The position numbers and the translations under genes were made by a program. Source: Rhodobiaceae bacterium (GTDB lineage Bacteria > Pseudomonadota > Alphaproteobacteria > Parvibaculales > Parvibaculaceae). Taken from it: a stretch of DNA of 64,000 bases. Each line of letters begins with the position of its first letter. The stretch's first letter is position 1. This document shows positions 1 through 9,114 of this stretch, piece after piece. The notes under the pieces were generated by a model. The model saw nothing but the letters and a program-made list of their open reading frames with translations, was not told the DNA's origin and ran no database searches. Where the stretch lies: positions 62,001 through 126,000 of the forward strand of contig JAAWWE010000008.1 in assembly GCA_021404525.1 (NCBI GenBank). The letters run 5' to 3'.

Positions 1-179
1 GCACAAACCGACCCATTGCTGAGGATCCAATCTCCAATGCCACCCGCCGCATCCGGACCAGCCTGAACATACTGAGCTGCGTTTTCCGCAGTGACGCGTG
101 TCGCAACGAGCTCACCCGCCAACGCAGGCGAGCTCAGCACCACCATCATGCCCAAAAGTACCCCTGCGAGACCTCGCAT
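1..179 (-). CDS. Secreted protein of unknown function (N-terminal part only)
   Basis: This reading frame starts at an ATG at 179-177 and runs off the left edge, giving 59 complete codons. The visible protein begins with a short basic end, a hydrophobic stretch (GVLLGMMVVLSS) and an Ala-x-Ala type cleavage site (PALAG), so it is almost certainly exported by the Sec route. The mature part that can be seen contains the motif GGIGDWILSNG, which suggests a folded enzyme or binding domain, but I do not recognise the family. The gene lies downstream of the terminator at 257-287 and is therefore a separate transcription unit from the ferredoxin genes. The start is plausible because the signal peptide begins immediately. 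Confidence 0.6.
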   Translation of the reverse strand, partial: MRGLAGVLLGMMVVLSSPALAGELVATRVTAENAAQYVQAGPDAAGGIGDWILSNGSVC

Positions 180-256
180 CAAACGCTCCCCCAAAATCAG
201 AATCCACCAACTTTTATTGGGAGCACGCTAACACAAGGAACTTTTGCGGGCATACC

Positions 257-287
257 AAAACAAGAAAGGGCGCCCCGAAAGGCGCCC
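257..287 (-). terminator. Rho-independent terminator of the ferredoxin unit
   Basis: A perfect 7-bp GC stem (GGGCGCC at 268-274 with GGCGCCC at 281-287) with a six-base loop is followed on the minus strand by a T-rich run (TTTCTTGTTTT, 267-257). It lies 27 bases beyond the ferredoxin stop codon and would end the reductase/ferredoxin transcript. Confidence 0.8.
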
Positions 288-313
288 CTTAACACAATAT
301 CGATCAACAACAG

Positions 314-622
314 TCAGGCTGCGTCAGGAAGACTCAACGTGAGCCCGTTGAGCTCTTCAGAAAAGATCAGCTGACAGGACAGCCGTTCATCCTCACCCGC
401 CAGATGCTCATCCAACCGGTCAAGCTCTTCATCGTGGGGTTCGTGCAACTTGCCTTGCCATTCCGGTGCAACACGCACGCGGCATTCACCACACACGCTG
501 GCGCCGCCACACTCGGCGCCAAGCTTTACTCCATGGGCGCGGACAATTTCCATCACCCGCCATCCTTCAACAGCGTCGAGCTCGTGGGCGACGCCGTCGC
601 GATCTGCAACGACAATCTTCAT
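314..622 (-). CDS. [2Fe-2S] ferredoxin, plant/adrenodoxin superfamily
   Basis: The 102-residue protein is a small soluble electron carrier. The four cluster-binding cysteines are C38, C44, C47 (ECGGASVCGEC) and C83 (RLSCQ), giving the CX5CX2CX35C spacing of [2Fe-2S] ferredoxins with an adrenodoxin-like fold. The start at 622 is chosen because AGGTGAG sits five bases before that ATG; an in-frame GTG at 631 is the alternative. The gene follows the ferredoxin reductase at 659-1690 by 36 bases and is followed by a terminator, so the two probably form a two-gene operon in which the reductase supplies electrons from NADPH. The electron acceptor cannot be told from the window. The acidic stretch at about residues 61-80 would suit docking to a basic partner. 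Confidence 0.88.
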   Translation of the reverse strand: MKIVVADRDGVAHELDAVEGWRVMEIVRAHGVKLGAECGGASVCGECRVRVAPEWQGKLHEPHDEELDRLDEHLAGEDERLSCQLIFSEELNGLTLSLPDAA

Positions 623-658
623 GTGACTCACCTTTTGGGGGGAGAAGTGAGAGAGGGT

Positions 659-1705
<1,047 letters not shown>

Positions 1706-1808
1706 TCAAAAAGGTCCGCAAAAAAACAAGTGGGCGAGCCAATAGCAAGCTCCTGCGCCCACGTAAAGAACGTTGTGAGAATGTAATAATCATCCAAAAG
1801 ACAATTTC

Positions 1809-1835
1809 AAGTGTGAAAATATTTAAATAACACTT
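1809..1835. promoter_or_regulatory. Inverted repeat in a divergent promoter region
   Basis: AAGTGT (1809-1814) and ACACTT (1830-1835) are perfect inverted repeats flanking an AT-rich core that contains the palindrome TATTTAAATA (1820-1829). The element lies about 120 bases before the ferredoxin reductase start and about 130 before the chorismate mutase start. A binding site for a dimeric regulator is possible, but no regulator gene is nearby. Confidence 0.3.
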
Positions 1836-1963
1836 CTGTGATGGAATTTAGAAGCCGATGCGACGCTCTGCCCCCGTGACAAACCGACAGTAATGCTTAT
1901 GTTAGGCGCAGAAATCGGGTGATCGATGGTATGCCGCCTCCGCCCCTCTTTTCGGAGTAATTC

Positions 1964-2260
1964 ATGACCAAGTGCGAGACGATGGCCGATGTCCGCCGGG
2001 AGGTCGACCGCCTCGACCGTGAACTCGTTGCCCTTCTGACAGAACGGCAAGCGATGATGAATGAGGCTGGACGCATCAAGGCGAGCCGAGATCTGGTGCG
2101 CGATGAAGACCGCATAGAACAGGTGGTTGCCAACGTGCTGCGAGAATCAGAAAAAACGGGACTCTCGCCTGCAATCGCCGAACCTGTCTGGCGCCTGCTG
2201 ATCGAAAAGAGCATCGAACATGAGTTTGGTGTCTTCGACGAGCTCAATAAGGCGTCATAG
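1964..2260 (+). CDS. Chorismate mutase, AroQ type (monofunctional)
   Basis: The 98-residue all-helical protein matches the single-domain AroQ chorismate mutases, which convert chorismate to prephenate for phenylalanine and tyrosine synthesis. Family hallmarks are the N-terminal helix VRREVDRLDRELVALLTER, the MMNEAGRIKASR segment with its active-site lysine/arginine side chains, and the C-terminal VWRLLIEKSIEHE helix. There is no prephenate dehydratase or dehydrogenase domain. It lacks a signal peptide and so acts in the cytoplasm. It converges with the nonulosonate operon, only four bases apart and without a visible terminator, so transcripts from both sides probably read into each other. Confidence 0.87.
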   Translation: MTKCETMADVRREVDRLDRELVALLTERQAMMNEAGRIKASRDLVRDEDRIEQVVANVLRESEKTGLSPAIAEPVWRLLIEKSIEHEFGVFDELNKAS

Positions 2261-2264
2261 CCAT

Positions 2265-2966
2265 TCACACCGTGGCTGAACGTTCCGCCAAAAACTCAAC
2301 AAACTGAAAATCAAGTTCGGTATCAATGTCGGCCGACCGTTCCTCTGGCATCTCATAGAGATGTGTCTTCTCAAGGAACAACCCAATATCGCTCATCAGC
2401 GTAGCGCGTCGCCAAACATAAATGGAGCCGTTCATATCAAACGTCCGTGGCGCGTCCTGACGCCGGACAATGGGGGGGTCCGTAGGCTTTGAAAGCCCAA
2501 CTGATCCGTCTGAACGCTCTTCAACCAAGTTAAAATAGGGCGAACATTTCGCGGGTGATCCGGTAATGACATTGTCTACGTCGCCTTCATCAAGAAGAGC
2601 CACCGCCCCGACAATGTCACTGGGCAGGCGCAAAGGTGATGTCGGTTGCAAGTCCGCAACCACCGCAACCATCTTCCCGATCTTGTTCTCAACCGTTTCA
2701 ACGCAGTGGCGAATTGCAGGAAGTTTTGCTGCGGTATCGGTGGCCAGTTCCGGCGGACGTCGAACCAGATGGTCAACTCCAGCTGCCTGCGCAGTATCCA
2801 ATATGGCCTGATCGTCGCTGGAGACCGCAATATGGTCAAAAAGTCCGCTCGCTTGCGCTTGCTCAATGGAATGCACAATAAGCGGCTTACCCAATAGAGG
2901 CCGGACATTCTTGCCAGGAACACCCTTGGATCCACCTCTGGCAAGTATGGTGCAGAGACGCGTCAC
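2265..2966 (-). CDS. legF: CMP-nonulosonate cytidylyltransferase (LegF/NeuA family)
   Basis: This 233-residue enzyme would activate the finished nonulosonic acid by transfer of CMP from CTP. The N-terminal nucleotide-binding motif ILARGGSKGVPGKN (about residues 7-20) and the LQPTSPLR motif (about residues 106-113) are the signatures of acylneuraminate cytidylyltransferases. Length fits the family. It is the last gene of the eight-gene operon and overlaps the preceding gene by four bases (ATGA), indicating translational coupling. The neighbours (PtmE-like, LegG-like, LegC-like) point to a legionaminic-type sugar rather than sialic acid; sequence alone does not fix the stereochemistry. Confidence 0.88.
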   Translation of the reverse strand: MTRLCTILARGGSKGVPGKNVRPLLGKPLIVHSIEQAQASGLFDHIAVSSDDQAILDTAQAAGVDHLVRRPPELATDTAAKLPAIRHCVETVENKIGKMVAVVADLQPTSPLRLPSDIVGAVALLDEGDVDNVITGSPAKCSPYFNLVEERSDGSVGLSKPTDPPIVRRQDAPRTFDMNGSIYVWRRATLMSDIGLFLEKTHLYEMPEERSADIDTELDFQFVEFLAERSATV

Positions 2967-4027
2967 ACGTGTTCTTTCTCGCCAAAGACTTTGCCAAACT
3001 CTTCCTGCGCCTGCTGCAGGTCGTCCAGTTGGCCGATATCAATCCAGTACTCATGGATCGGAAAGGCGCTTGCAAGCCCACCATCTTCAATCACCTGATC
3101 GAATAGCGTCGGCATGTCATACATCTCGCCTGCAGGTACATGATGCAGCACGGCAGGTGACAGGGCATAAACACCCCCATTCACGAAATAGTTCTGCGTC
3201 GGCTTTTCACTGATTTCGGTAATCTTGTTTCCACTCATCTCAATGACGCCATAGGGCACCTGAAAACGATATTCCCGAACACCCATAGTAGCGTCGGCCA
3301 CCTGATCCACATGAAAATCAAGAAGCCGGCGAAAATTGATCGCCGTCACCAGATCAGCATTCATGACAAGGAACGGCGCGCTTGGGGTTTCTGGCAGAAG
3401 CGTCAAAGCTCCGGCCGTGCCTAAGCGTTTGCTCTCTTCCAGATAGGAAATGTCGACTCCCCATTGATGTCCATCACCGAAATAAGCCTCGACCTTCTCA
3501 GCCTGGTAGTTCACCGAAAGAAAGATGCGTTTGAACCCCTGCTCCGCCAGTCGTTCAATAATGCTCTCCAGCACAGGCTTCCCACCAACGGGGATAAGGG
3601 GTTTGGGAAGGTTTTCCGTGAGCGGCCGAAGCCGGGTTCCCAGACCACCCGCCATAATCACGACCCAATTCTCGCTCCGATCGTCCTGCACGATACGGCT
3701 CAGCGTCTCAAGACCGGTAAGCACCCCCTCCGCATCAACAATCGGCACCTGAGCGATCTGATATTCCCGCATCCACCGCATGACTGTTTTGCGGTCAATG
3801 TCAGGGCCGGCAGTGATGGGGTTGGCCTTCATCACATTGCCAACGGGCGCCTCAAGGGTTTCACTGCGAAGGATGGCCCGGCGGACATCCCCGTCCGTTA
3901 TGGTCCCAAGCAGCTTACCGTTTGAGTCAACAACCAGAGCGATTTGCAGAGCGCTTTCGTCGAGATTCCTAATCGCCTCTCCGAGAGTGGCGTTTGGGTC
4001 CAGAACTGCCTTTTTCCAATGAGCCAT
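2963..4027 (-). CDS. ptmE: Sugar-1-phosphate nucleotidyltransferase with tandem CBS domains (PtmE-like)
   Basis: The 354-residue protein has two CBS motifs in residues 1-115 (for example VVDSNGKLLGTITDGDVRRA) and a nucleotidyltransferase domain from about residue 122 with the signature MAGGLGTRLRPLT and the following KPLIPVGGKP. This CBS-plus-nucleotidyltransferase layout is that of Campylobacter PtmE, which guanylylates glucosamine-1-phosphate to start the GDP-linked legionaminic acid route. Its presence suggests that the intermediates here are GDP-linked, which is inference. CBS domains commonly bind adenosyl nucleotides, so the entry step could be regulated by energy state. The gene sits eight bases after the synthase gene and overlaps the cytidylyltransferase gene by four. 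Confidence 0.87.
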   Translation of the reverse strand: MAHWKKAVLDPNATLGEAIRNLDESALQIALVVDSNGKLLGTITDGDVRRAILRSETLEAPVGNVMKANPITAGPDIDRKTVMRWMREYQIAQVPIVDAEGVLTGLETLSRIVQDDRSENWVVIMAGGLGTRLRPLTENLPKPLIPVGGKPVLESIIERLAEQGFKRIFLSVNYQAEKVEAYFGDGHQWGVDISYLEESKRLGTAGALTLLPETPSAPFLVMNADLVTAINFRRLLDFHVDQVADATMGVREYRFQVPYGVIEMSGNKITEISEKPTQNYFVNGGVYALSPAVLHHVPAGEMYDMPTLFDQVIEDGGLASAFPIHEYWIDIGQLDDLQQAQEEFGKVFGEKEHV

Positions 4028-4035
4028 ACGGCCTC

Positions 4036-5109
4036 CTATTGGGAAATCAAGTCATCAGGCGCATAAGCGCGCGCTGCGTGGGTTCCAAGAAGCGACCAAT
4101 AGAGCTCCGGCCTCATCCCAGTGCCCGGTCGTTTAACGGTGAGATTCTCTGTTGTAAAAACATCCCCTGCATTGATCGGGGCACTGGCAACCAGGGATTT
4201 CCGCCCGATTGCCATATTGCTGATTTCAGCCGGCTGCGGTTCTTTGCATCCATCGCCAAGCCCGGCGGATACACGCCGGACCCCATCGACAAGATCCGTC
4301 AATTCTGCAGGCGTCGCAGAGGCCTTGTGGTCGGGACCCGGAAGATCTTTATCGAGCGTGTAATGCTTTTCGATAATGCAGGCACCCAACGCCACAGAAG
4401 CGATCGCATGCGCAATACCCGTGCTATGGTCTGAAAAACCAACAGGCAGACCGAAAGCGGTACGAAGCGTCTCGATCGCTCTGAGGTTTACGTCGCGGTC
4501 CGGCGTTGGGTAGGAGCTTGTGCAATGCAACAGCTTCACCCGGGATTTGAGGACAGCTTGCCCTTGCGCACTCTCAAATGCCTCTTCAAAGGCTGTTTGC
4601 CCAGGTGCCCCCTCACTCAGATAGCCATGTGCAACCACACCCAGCATGACCTTCACTTCATCCAGTGTCGCCATGCCTGTCGACAAGATCAGATCACGGC
4701 CAGCCCTCGCACAAGCGTGCAAAAGCGGCGCGTTCGTCATTTCGCCTGACCCAATTTTCAGAGTTGTGACGCCAAGCGCGCTGGACAGAAGATCGAGGCT
4801 GCCCAGATCAAAGGGCGTCGAGAGAAACTGGACCCCCTTCTCATCGCATCGTTGAATGAGCGTTCGGTGCGCATGCACATCAAGCTCCAGCGCGCGCAGC
4901 ATCTCCAACTGCGACTCACTCGCCGCTGTTGTTTCTTTCTGGTAGTCCGCCTTCGGTGCGCTGCGCGTGACGAGCGCATCTGCCTTGAACGTCTGAAACT
5001 TCACAACATCCACACCAATATCGGCAGCAACATCAACCATCTCAACGGCACGCTCCAGAGATCCGTTGTGGTTGACACCTGCTTCAGCGATTACCGTAAC
5101 ATGGCTCAT
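4036..5109 (-). CDS. legI: N-acetylneuraminate/legionaminate synthase (NeuB/LegI family)
   Basis: This 357-residue enzyme condenses phosphoenolpyruvate with a six-carbon N-acyl sugar to form a nine-carbon nonulosonic acid. The barrel domain (about residues 1-290) shows AEAGVNHNG, KFQTF, FLSTPFD, IGSGEMTN, LLHCTSSYP, FSDHSTG and EKHYTLD, which carry the phosphate-, substrate- and metal-binding residues of the family. The C-terminal 60 residues are the SAF/antifreeze-like domain (VKRPGTGM) that closes the partner active site in the dimer. It overlaps the upstream deacetylase gene by four bases (ATGA). Assignment to LegI rather than NeuB or PseI rests on the neighbouring LegC-like and LegG-like genes. 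Confidence 0.9.
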   Translation of the reverse strand: MSHVTVIAEAGVNHNGSLERAVEMVDVAADIGVDVVKFQTFKADALVTRSAPKADYQKETTAASESQLEMLRALELDVHAHRTLIQRCDEKGVQFLSTPFDLGSLDLLSSALGVTTLKIGSGEMTNAPLLHACARAGRDLILSTGMATLDEVKVMLGVVAHGYLSEGAPGQTAFEEAFESAQGQAVLKSRVKLLHCTSSYPTPDRDVNLRAIETLRTAFGLPVGFSDHSTGIAHAIASVALGACIIEKHYTLDKDLPGPDHKASATPAELTDLVDGVRRVSAGLGDGCKEPQPAEISNMAIGRKSLVASAPINAGDVFTTENLTVKRPGTGMRPELYWSLLGTHAARAYAPDDLISQ

Positions 5110-5777
5110 GGCCGCACCTCTTTCAGAAGCATAAAGGCTTCTGCCGCCTCACAACCTGCTTCAGCGCCGCGAACCTTCTCCTTTGCGTTGACGACTTCCA
5201 AACTTCGTGGAAATGGTGCCTCTCCGACTTCCTCACCATAGAGTGCAATAATGGATCTCTTCTTCTCTGACCAACCTGTAATATTCTCATACAAGTTTGG
5301 GACGAATTCCTGAGCGCCAGGGCGCCTTACAATGTCCGTCTCAGACAGCGTCTCGTAGGTCAGAACGCGGCGAACATAGGGAGCCCTAAACCATTTGGTG
5401 CAGGACAGAGCCGCGTCGAACGAAATCTTGTGGTCCGTATGGGCATCACCTGGGAAGGGCAAATAGACGTCCGATGGCTGAACCTCAGCGACAATGTCAG
5501 AGATCTTCTTCACAATTTCACCAACAGGCACAACGTCAAGCGCCGCCGTCTCATACCCAAGGCGATGAACTGACTGAAAATCAAACGCTTCTGAAACTGC
5601 GGCAATCTCTCGATCACGGGTTTCGATGCGCTCGACTGAATAACCGGCAGCCTCTGTCATCTCCGTCAGGATCAACCAATGCACACGGGCGCCAGCCTCG
5701 TGGGCTTTCAATAAAGTACCGCCACACCCAAATGTCTCATCGTCGGGATGAGGGGCCACGACCAAAATGTCAGACAT
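5106..5777 (-). CDS. PIG-L/LmbE family N-deacetylase
   Basis: The 223-residue protein has the family zinc motif APHPDDE at residues 8-14 and the later histidine pair AHTDHK near residue 119. PIG-L enzymes remove acetyl groups from N-acetylated amino sugars or conjugates using zinc. It lies inside the nonulosonate operon, nine bases after the epimerase gene and overlapping the synthase gene by four bases, so it almost certainly acts on an intermediate or product of that pathway. The classical legionaminic route has no deacetylase, so the final sugar may carry a free amino group or an acyl group other than acetyl; this is inference. Confidence 0.85.
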   Translation of the reverse strand: MSDILVVAPHPDDETFGCGGTLLKAHEAGARVHWLILTEMTEAAGYSVERIETRDREIAAVSEAFDFQSVHRLGYETAALDVVPVGEIVKKISDIVAEVQPSDVYLPFPGDAHTDHKISFDAALSCTKWFRAPYVRRVLTYETLSETDIVRRPGAQEFVPNLYENITGWSEKKRSIIALYGEEVGEAPFPRSLEVVNAKEKVRGAEAGCEAAEAFMLLKEVRP

Positions 5778-5786
5778 GCTCCCTCC

Positions 5787-6956
5787 TCAAAACGTGTTGC
5801 GCTTCTGGATCAACCGCCGCTGGTCGGTTTCCTGGGCCAGGACATCACAAATCTGTTGTCCTGCATTTCCATCGCCATAAGGGTTTTTCGCGTCCCGCAC
5901 CTGCGCCCGATACGGCTCATCGAACACGGCTTTTCTAAGCGCCGTTTCGATCTCCGCTGTGTTGTAGTCAACAAACTCCACATTGCCGGCATGTTCACGA
6001 CCAACCTGGCGACTGCCCACATTGACCACCGGCAGTTTCAACAAAGGTGCTTCAATGATCCCACAGCTCGAATTACCAACAAGGGCTGACGCGTGGCGCA
6101 TGAGATTGACAAACACAGCACGAGACAGGTTTTTGTAGGCCACAATATTAGGATAACGAGTGGCGTAGTCAGCCAGAAGCCGCGACATTGCGTGATTGCC
6201 GGGATCGCTGTTTGGACTCGAAATAAACGTCGGCAAATCGCAAGCAACCACAGCGTCCAGCGTCGCCTTCATCTGCCTTTCAGCATCATGCATCTCAGGC
6301 AAAAGCGGATGTTGGATCATAATGAGATAAGGTCCCTCAACGGGCGTCACATTCATCATTTTCCAAAGGCAGACCAAATCCAAATCAGGTTCATCAACCA
6401 GCCGATCCAGGCCAGGCGCGCCAACATTGTGAACACGCCAAGGTTCTTCACCCAACCGCAGAACCCGTTCCGCACTTCCTGCTGACGCTGTCATATGAAG
6501 GTGGGCAAGCTTTGTAACCGCGTGCCTCACTGAATTATCGATATTGAAGTCATCAGCCGTATCACCGCCGGCAATATGAACAACTGGAACGTCAAGGTAT
6601 CCGCCCGTCAAGGCGACTGTGATGGCCTCTTCTCTATCGCCCACAACGACAAGGAAGTCAGGTCGCCGATAGGCAACGATATCGACCAGTCCCTGCAACT
6701 GAATTGCAGCCGATTTTGCGCGTGCCGCATCGCTGTCTGATGCAAGTAGATTGTCAATCTTCGCGACGACCGGGAAACCGTCAGCTTCGACATCTTTAAC
6801 AGTCAAACCGTAAGCTGGCGCGAGGTGGCTGCCTGTGACAATCACTTCAGGTCGCAACAAGCTTGACCGAGATACCGCGTTGATGACGGGGTAAATAATA
6901 TCGTACTCAGCGCGCGAACCAGTCACGAACATCACGCACCGAGCGTCAGAAGACAT
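5787..6956 (-). CDS. legG: Hydrolysing NDP-N-acylsugar 2-epimerase (NeuC/LegG family)
   Basis: The 389-residue protein belongs to the hydrolysing UDP-GlcNAc 2-epimerase family, which inverts C2 and removes the nucleotide to yield a free manno-configured sugar for the synthase. Visible hallmarks are FVTGSRAEYDI at the N-terminus, VVGDREE near residue 105, the segment HIAGGDTADDFNIDNSVRHA and the nucleotide-binding loop VGNSSCGIIEAP near residue 295. Length matches NeuC/LegG. The first bases overlap the end of the acetyltransferase gene by 11. In this context the substrate is probably a 2,4-diamino-2,4,6-trideoxy NDP-sugar derivative rather than UDP-GlcNAc. Confidence 0.88.
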   Translation of the reverse strand: MSSDARCVMFVTGSRAEYDIIYPVINAVSRSSLLRPEVIVTGSHLAPAYGLTVKDVEADGFPVVAKIDNLLASDSDAARAKSAAIQLQGLVDIVAYRRPDFLVVVGDREEAITVALTGGYLDVPVVHIAGGDTADDFNIDNSVRHAVTKLAHLHMTASAGSAERVLRLGEEPWRVHNVGAPGLDRLVDEPDLDLVCLWKMMNVTPVEGPYLIMIQHPLLPEMHDAERQMKATLDAVVACDLPTFISSPNSDPGNHAMSRLLADYATRYPNIVAYKNLSRAVFVNLMRHASALVGNSSCGIIEAPLLKLPVVNVGSRQVGREHAGNVEFVDYNTAEIETALRKAVFDEPYRAQVRDAKNPYGDGNAGQQICDVLAQETDQRRLIQKRNTF

Positions 6957-7899
6957 CAGACATCACCATGCGGACCGACCATGAACGACTGTCCATGAGA
7001 TCGCCACCTGACCCAAACACGCGACCGCCCATATAAGTTACGGGGCCACCGGGCCTGAAACCAACTTTCTCGATCGCTGGGAACATGGGATCAAAAACCG
7101 GAAGCCACATATTGAGACGTGTTGCACCATCCTCTCGGGCGATCGCCGCCACACTCCCAACAAGTGCGCCAACCGTTTCCGGCGTTGCAGCAAGCTCAAC
7201 AATATCAACAGCGTCCTGATGACGTTTAAAAACAGCAAGGCCGAGCCCCCCTTCACCACCGGCAACGCCAATTCGGTAGTTATTTTCAGGGTCTTCAAGC
7301 ATGCGCCAGTTGTAATAGTCGATTTCACGTCCTAGAGAGATTTTAGCTGGCGAGGGCGCAATACTGGGAAGCCAATCGCTAAAACGATCAACCTGCGCAA
7401 AGCTGCGGCCGGGCGTATCTGGGAATGCCATGTCAGCGATTGAAGCAGTCATTAGCGGCACAGGCGCCATGTCCTGCCAACCCAAATTCTGCACAAAACC
7501 CCTATGGCTATTGCTGTTAGGGAATCCGAAGACCATTCGATAGCCCTGTTTGGAAAGCCGATCGTATAAACGCTCGGCCAATTGAGGAAACAGGCCCATC
7601 CCCTGATAGTCTGGATGGGTCATCGTGGTCATAGACAACGCAGCTTTGCCGGTATCCCTGCCGATCATCAGGGGCATCGGCGATACAGCATAGTGCGCTG
7701 CCAGCGTGTCGCCATCCCAGGCAAGCTCGATCATTGGCGCATCAATTGGATTGTCGCGATACCGCCAGTTCCAATATTCCTTTGACATGGGCTTTCCAAA
7801 AGCCGCCTGGAACAAAGCCAAAATGGCCTGCTCGTCACCAGGACGGAACGGACGGAAATCCAACTCATGTGCGTGAAAGCTCGTTGCTGCGTTCAACAT
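6946..7899 (-). CDS. GNAT-fold N-acyltransferase, probable amino-sugar acyltransferase
   Basis: This 317-residue protein carries the acyl-CoA binding motif HPDYQGMGLFPQLAE (Q99-G-M-G102) of GNAT enzymes. The chain is about twice a single GNAT domain, and the second half (about residues 180-300, ending near IEKVGFRPGG) looks like a degenerate second GNAT repeat. The position between the aminotransferase and the 2-epimerase matches LegH/PseH-type genes that acylate the new C4 amino group. The start overlaps the aminotransferase stop by seven bases (ATGTTGA), which implies coupled translation. Acetyl-CoA is the default donor, but another acyl-CoA cannot be excluded, particularly given the deacetylase in the operon. 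Confidence 0.78.
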   Translation of the reverse strand: MLNAATSFHAHELDFRPFRPGDEQAILALFQAAFGKPMSKEYWNWRYRDNPIDAPMIELAWDGDTLAAHYAVSPMPLMIGRDTGKAALSMTTMTHPDYQGMGLFPQLAERLYDRLSKQGYRMVFGFPNSNSHRGFVQNLGWQDMAPVPLMTASIADMAFPDTPGRSFAQVDRFSDWLPSIAPSPAKISLGREIDYYNWRMLEDPENNYRIGVAGGEGGLGLAVFKRHQDAVDIVELAATPETVGALVGSVAAIAREDGATRLNMWLPVFDPMFPAIEKVGFRPGGPVTYMGGRVFGSGGDLMDSRSWSVRMVMSDVF

Positions 7900-9104
7900 G
7901 GATCTTCTCCAAGCGGTACACTTGAGGGAACATTTATCAGACGGGCTTCGATGTTTCGGGCGCCTTCCAGCGACATGGAGGGCGCTCCGGCATACATCGG
8001 CAGATCGTTCATGAGTGTCCAGGTCGGACGGGTCATCAGCCCGGCATCATTGGTTGCCTCAAGGATAGCGTCACGCATCTCAAGCGATGGCGCATCAAGC
8101 ATGAGGCAGTTCAACCAATAGTTGGCGCGACCAAAACACCGTTCATGGAACGCGCTAACCCCAGAGATGCGCTCAAAGGCCGAGATGTAACGCTTTGCCA
8201 GCAATCGTTTCCGCTCGACGTAGGATGGGAGCTGTTCCAGCTGTGCACAGCCCAGCGCGGCATTGAGGTTTGGCAAACGAAAATTATAGCCAACGGTATC
8301 ATGGTCAAAGGACCACCGATGGGCGACTTTTGCTGTTGTCGTCAGATGCTTGGCACGAGCGGCAAGGTCCTCATCGTCGGTAACGATGGCACCGCCACCG
8401 CCTGTTGTAATGATCTTGTTACCATTAAAGCTGATCGCCGCAACACGGCCAAGGGACCCGCATTTCTCGCCCTTGTAAACACTACCAAGAGACTCGGCAG
8501 CATCTTCGACAATCGGGATACCGTAGCGCGCCGCAACCGCAATCAGCGGCTCCATATCAACCGCGTGGCCATATGTGTGCATCGGGACGATGGCGCCGAA
8601 CCGGCGGCCGGTCCTGCGGTTTCGCAATCCTTCCAGCGAACGTTCACCAATATCAGCCAGGTAGGCGTCAAGTTTGTCTGGGTCCATGCCCAACGTTGAA
8701 GGGTCGCTGTCGACAAAGTGAGGCACGGCACCGAGATAGGACGCAGCATTTGGTGTGGCAACAAACGTCAAAGCCGGCATCAAGACTTCATCGCCCTGCC
8801 CCACGCCAACGACTTGGAGCGCGACCTGCAGAGCAGCCGTGCCATTCACAACGGCAACACCATGTGCGACGCCAGAATGATCCGCAACTTCCTGTTCAAA
8901 CCGTTCTACGTAAGAACCGACAGATGAGACCCAGCCCGTGTCGAGGCAGTCTTTGACATAATCCCACTCAGCGCCTTCAAAATGAGGCACGTGAAGAGGT
9001 TGAAAAGCATGATCTTCCGCAACACCAATGGCCGAACGAATAGCAGCCACCACTTGGGCGGGCTCTACCTGTTCCTCCGGCTGACTGAGTGTAGCTAGAC
9101 CCAT
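7893..9104 (-). CDS. legC: PLP-dependent sugar aminotransferase (LegC/DegT family)
   Basis: The 403-residue enzyme is a DegT/DnrJ/EryC1-type aminotransferase. The internal aldimine lysine lies in NGNKIITTGGGGAIV, a sequence typical of LegC-type enzymes that add the C4 amino group to a 4-keto-6-deoxy sugar nucleotide using glutamate. Other family signs are VVNGTAALQVAL (phosphate-binding) and IVEDAAESLGS (PLP-contacting Asp). The start at 9104 is chosen because AAGGAGAG lies five bases ahead; an upstream in-frame ATG at 9143 would lie inside the previous gene. It follows the SDR gene by 10 bases. Confidence 0.88.
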   Translation of the reverse strand: MGLATLSQPEEQVEPAQVVAAIRSAIGVAEDHAFQPLHVPHFEGAEWDYVKDCLDTGWVSSVGSYVERFEQEVADHSGVAHGVAVVNGTAALQVALQVVGVGQGDEVLMPALTFVATPNAASYLGAVPHFVDSDPSTLGMDPDKLDAYLADIGERSLEGLRNRRTGRRFGAIVPMHTYGHAVDMEPLIAVAARYGIPIVEDAAESLGSVYKGEKCGSLGRVAAISFNGNKIITTGGGGAIVTDDEDLAARAKHLTTTAKVAHRWSFDHDTVGYNFRLPNLNAALGCAQLEQLPSYVERKRLLAKRYISAFERISGVSAFHERCFGRANYWLNCLMLDAPSLEMRDAILEATNDAGLMTRPTWTLMNDLPMYAGAPSMSLEGARNIEARLINVPSSVPLGEDPC

Positions 9105-9114
9105 TGAGCTCTCC

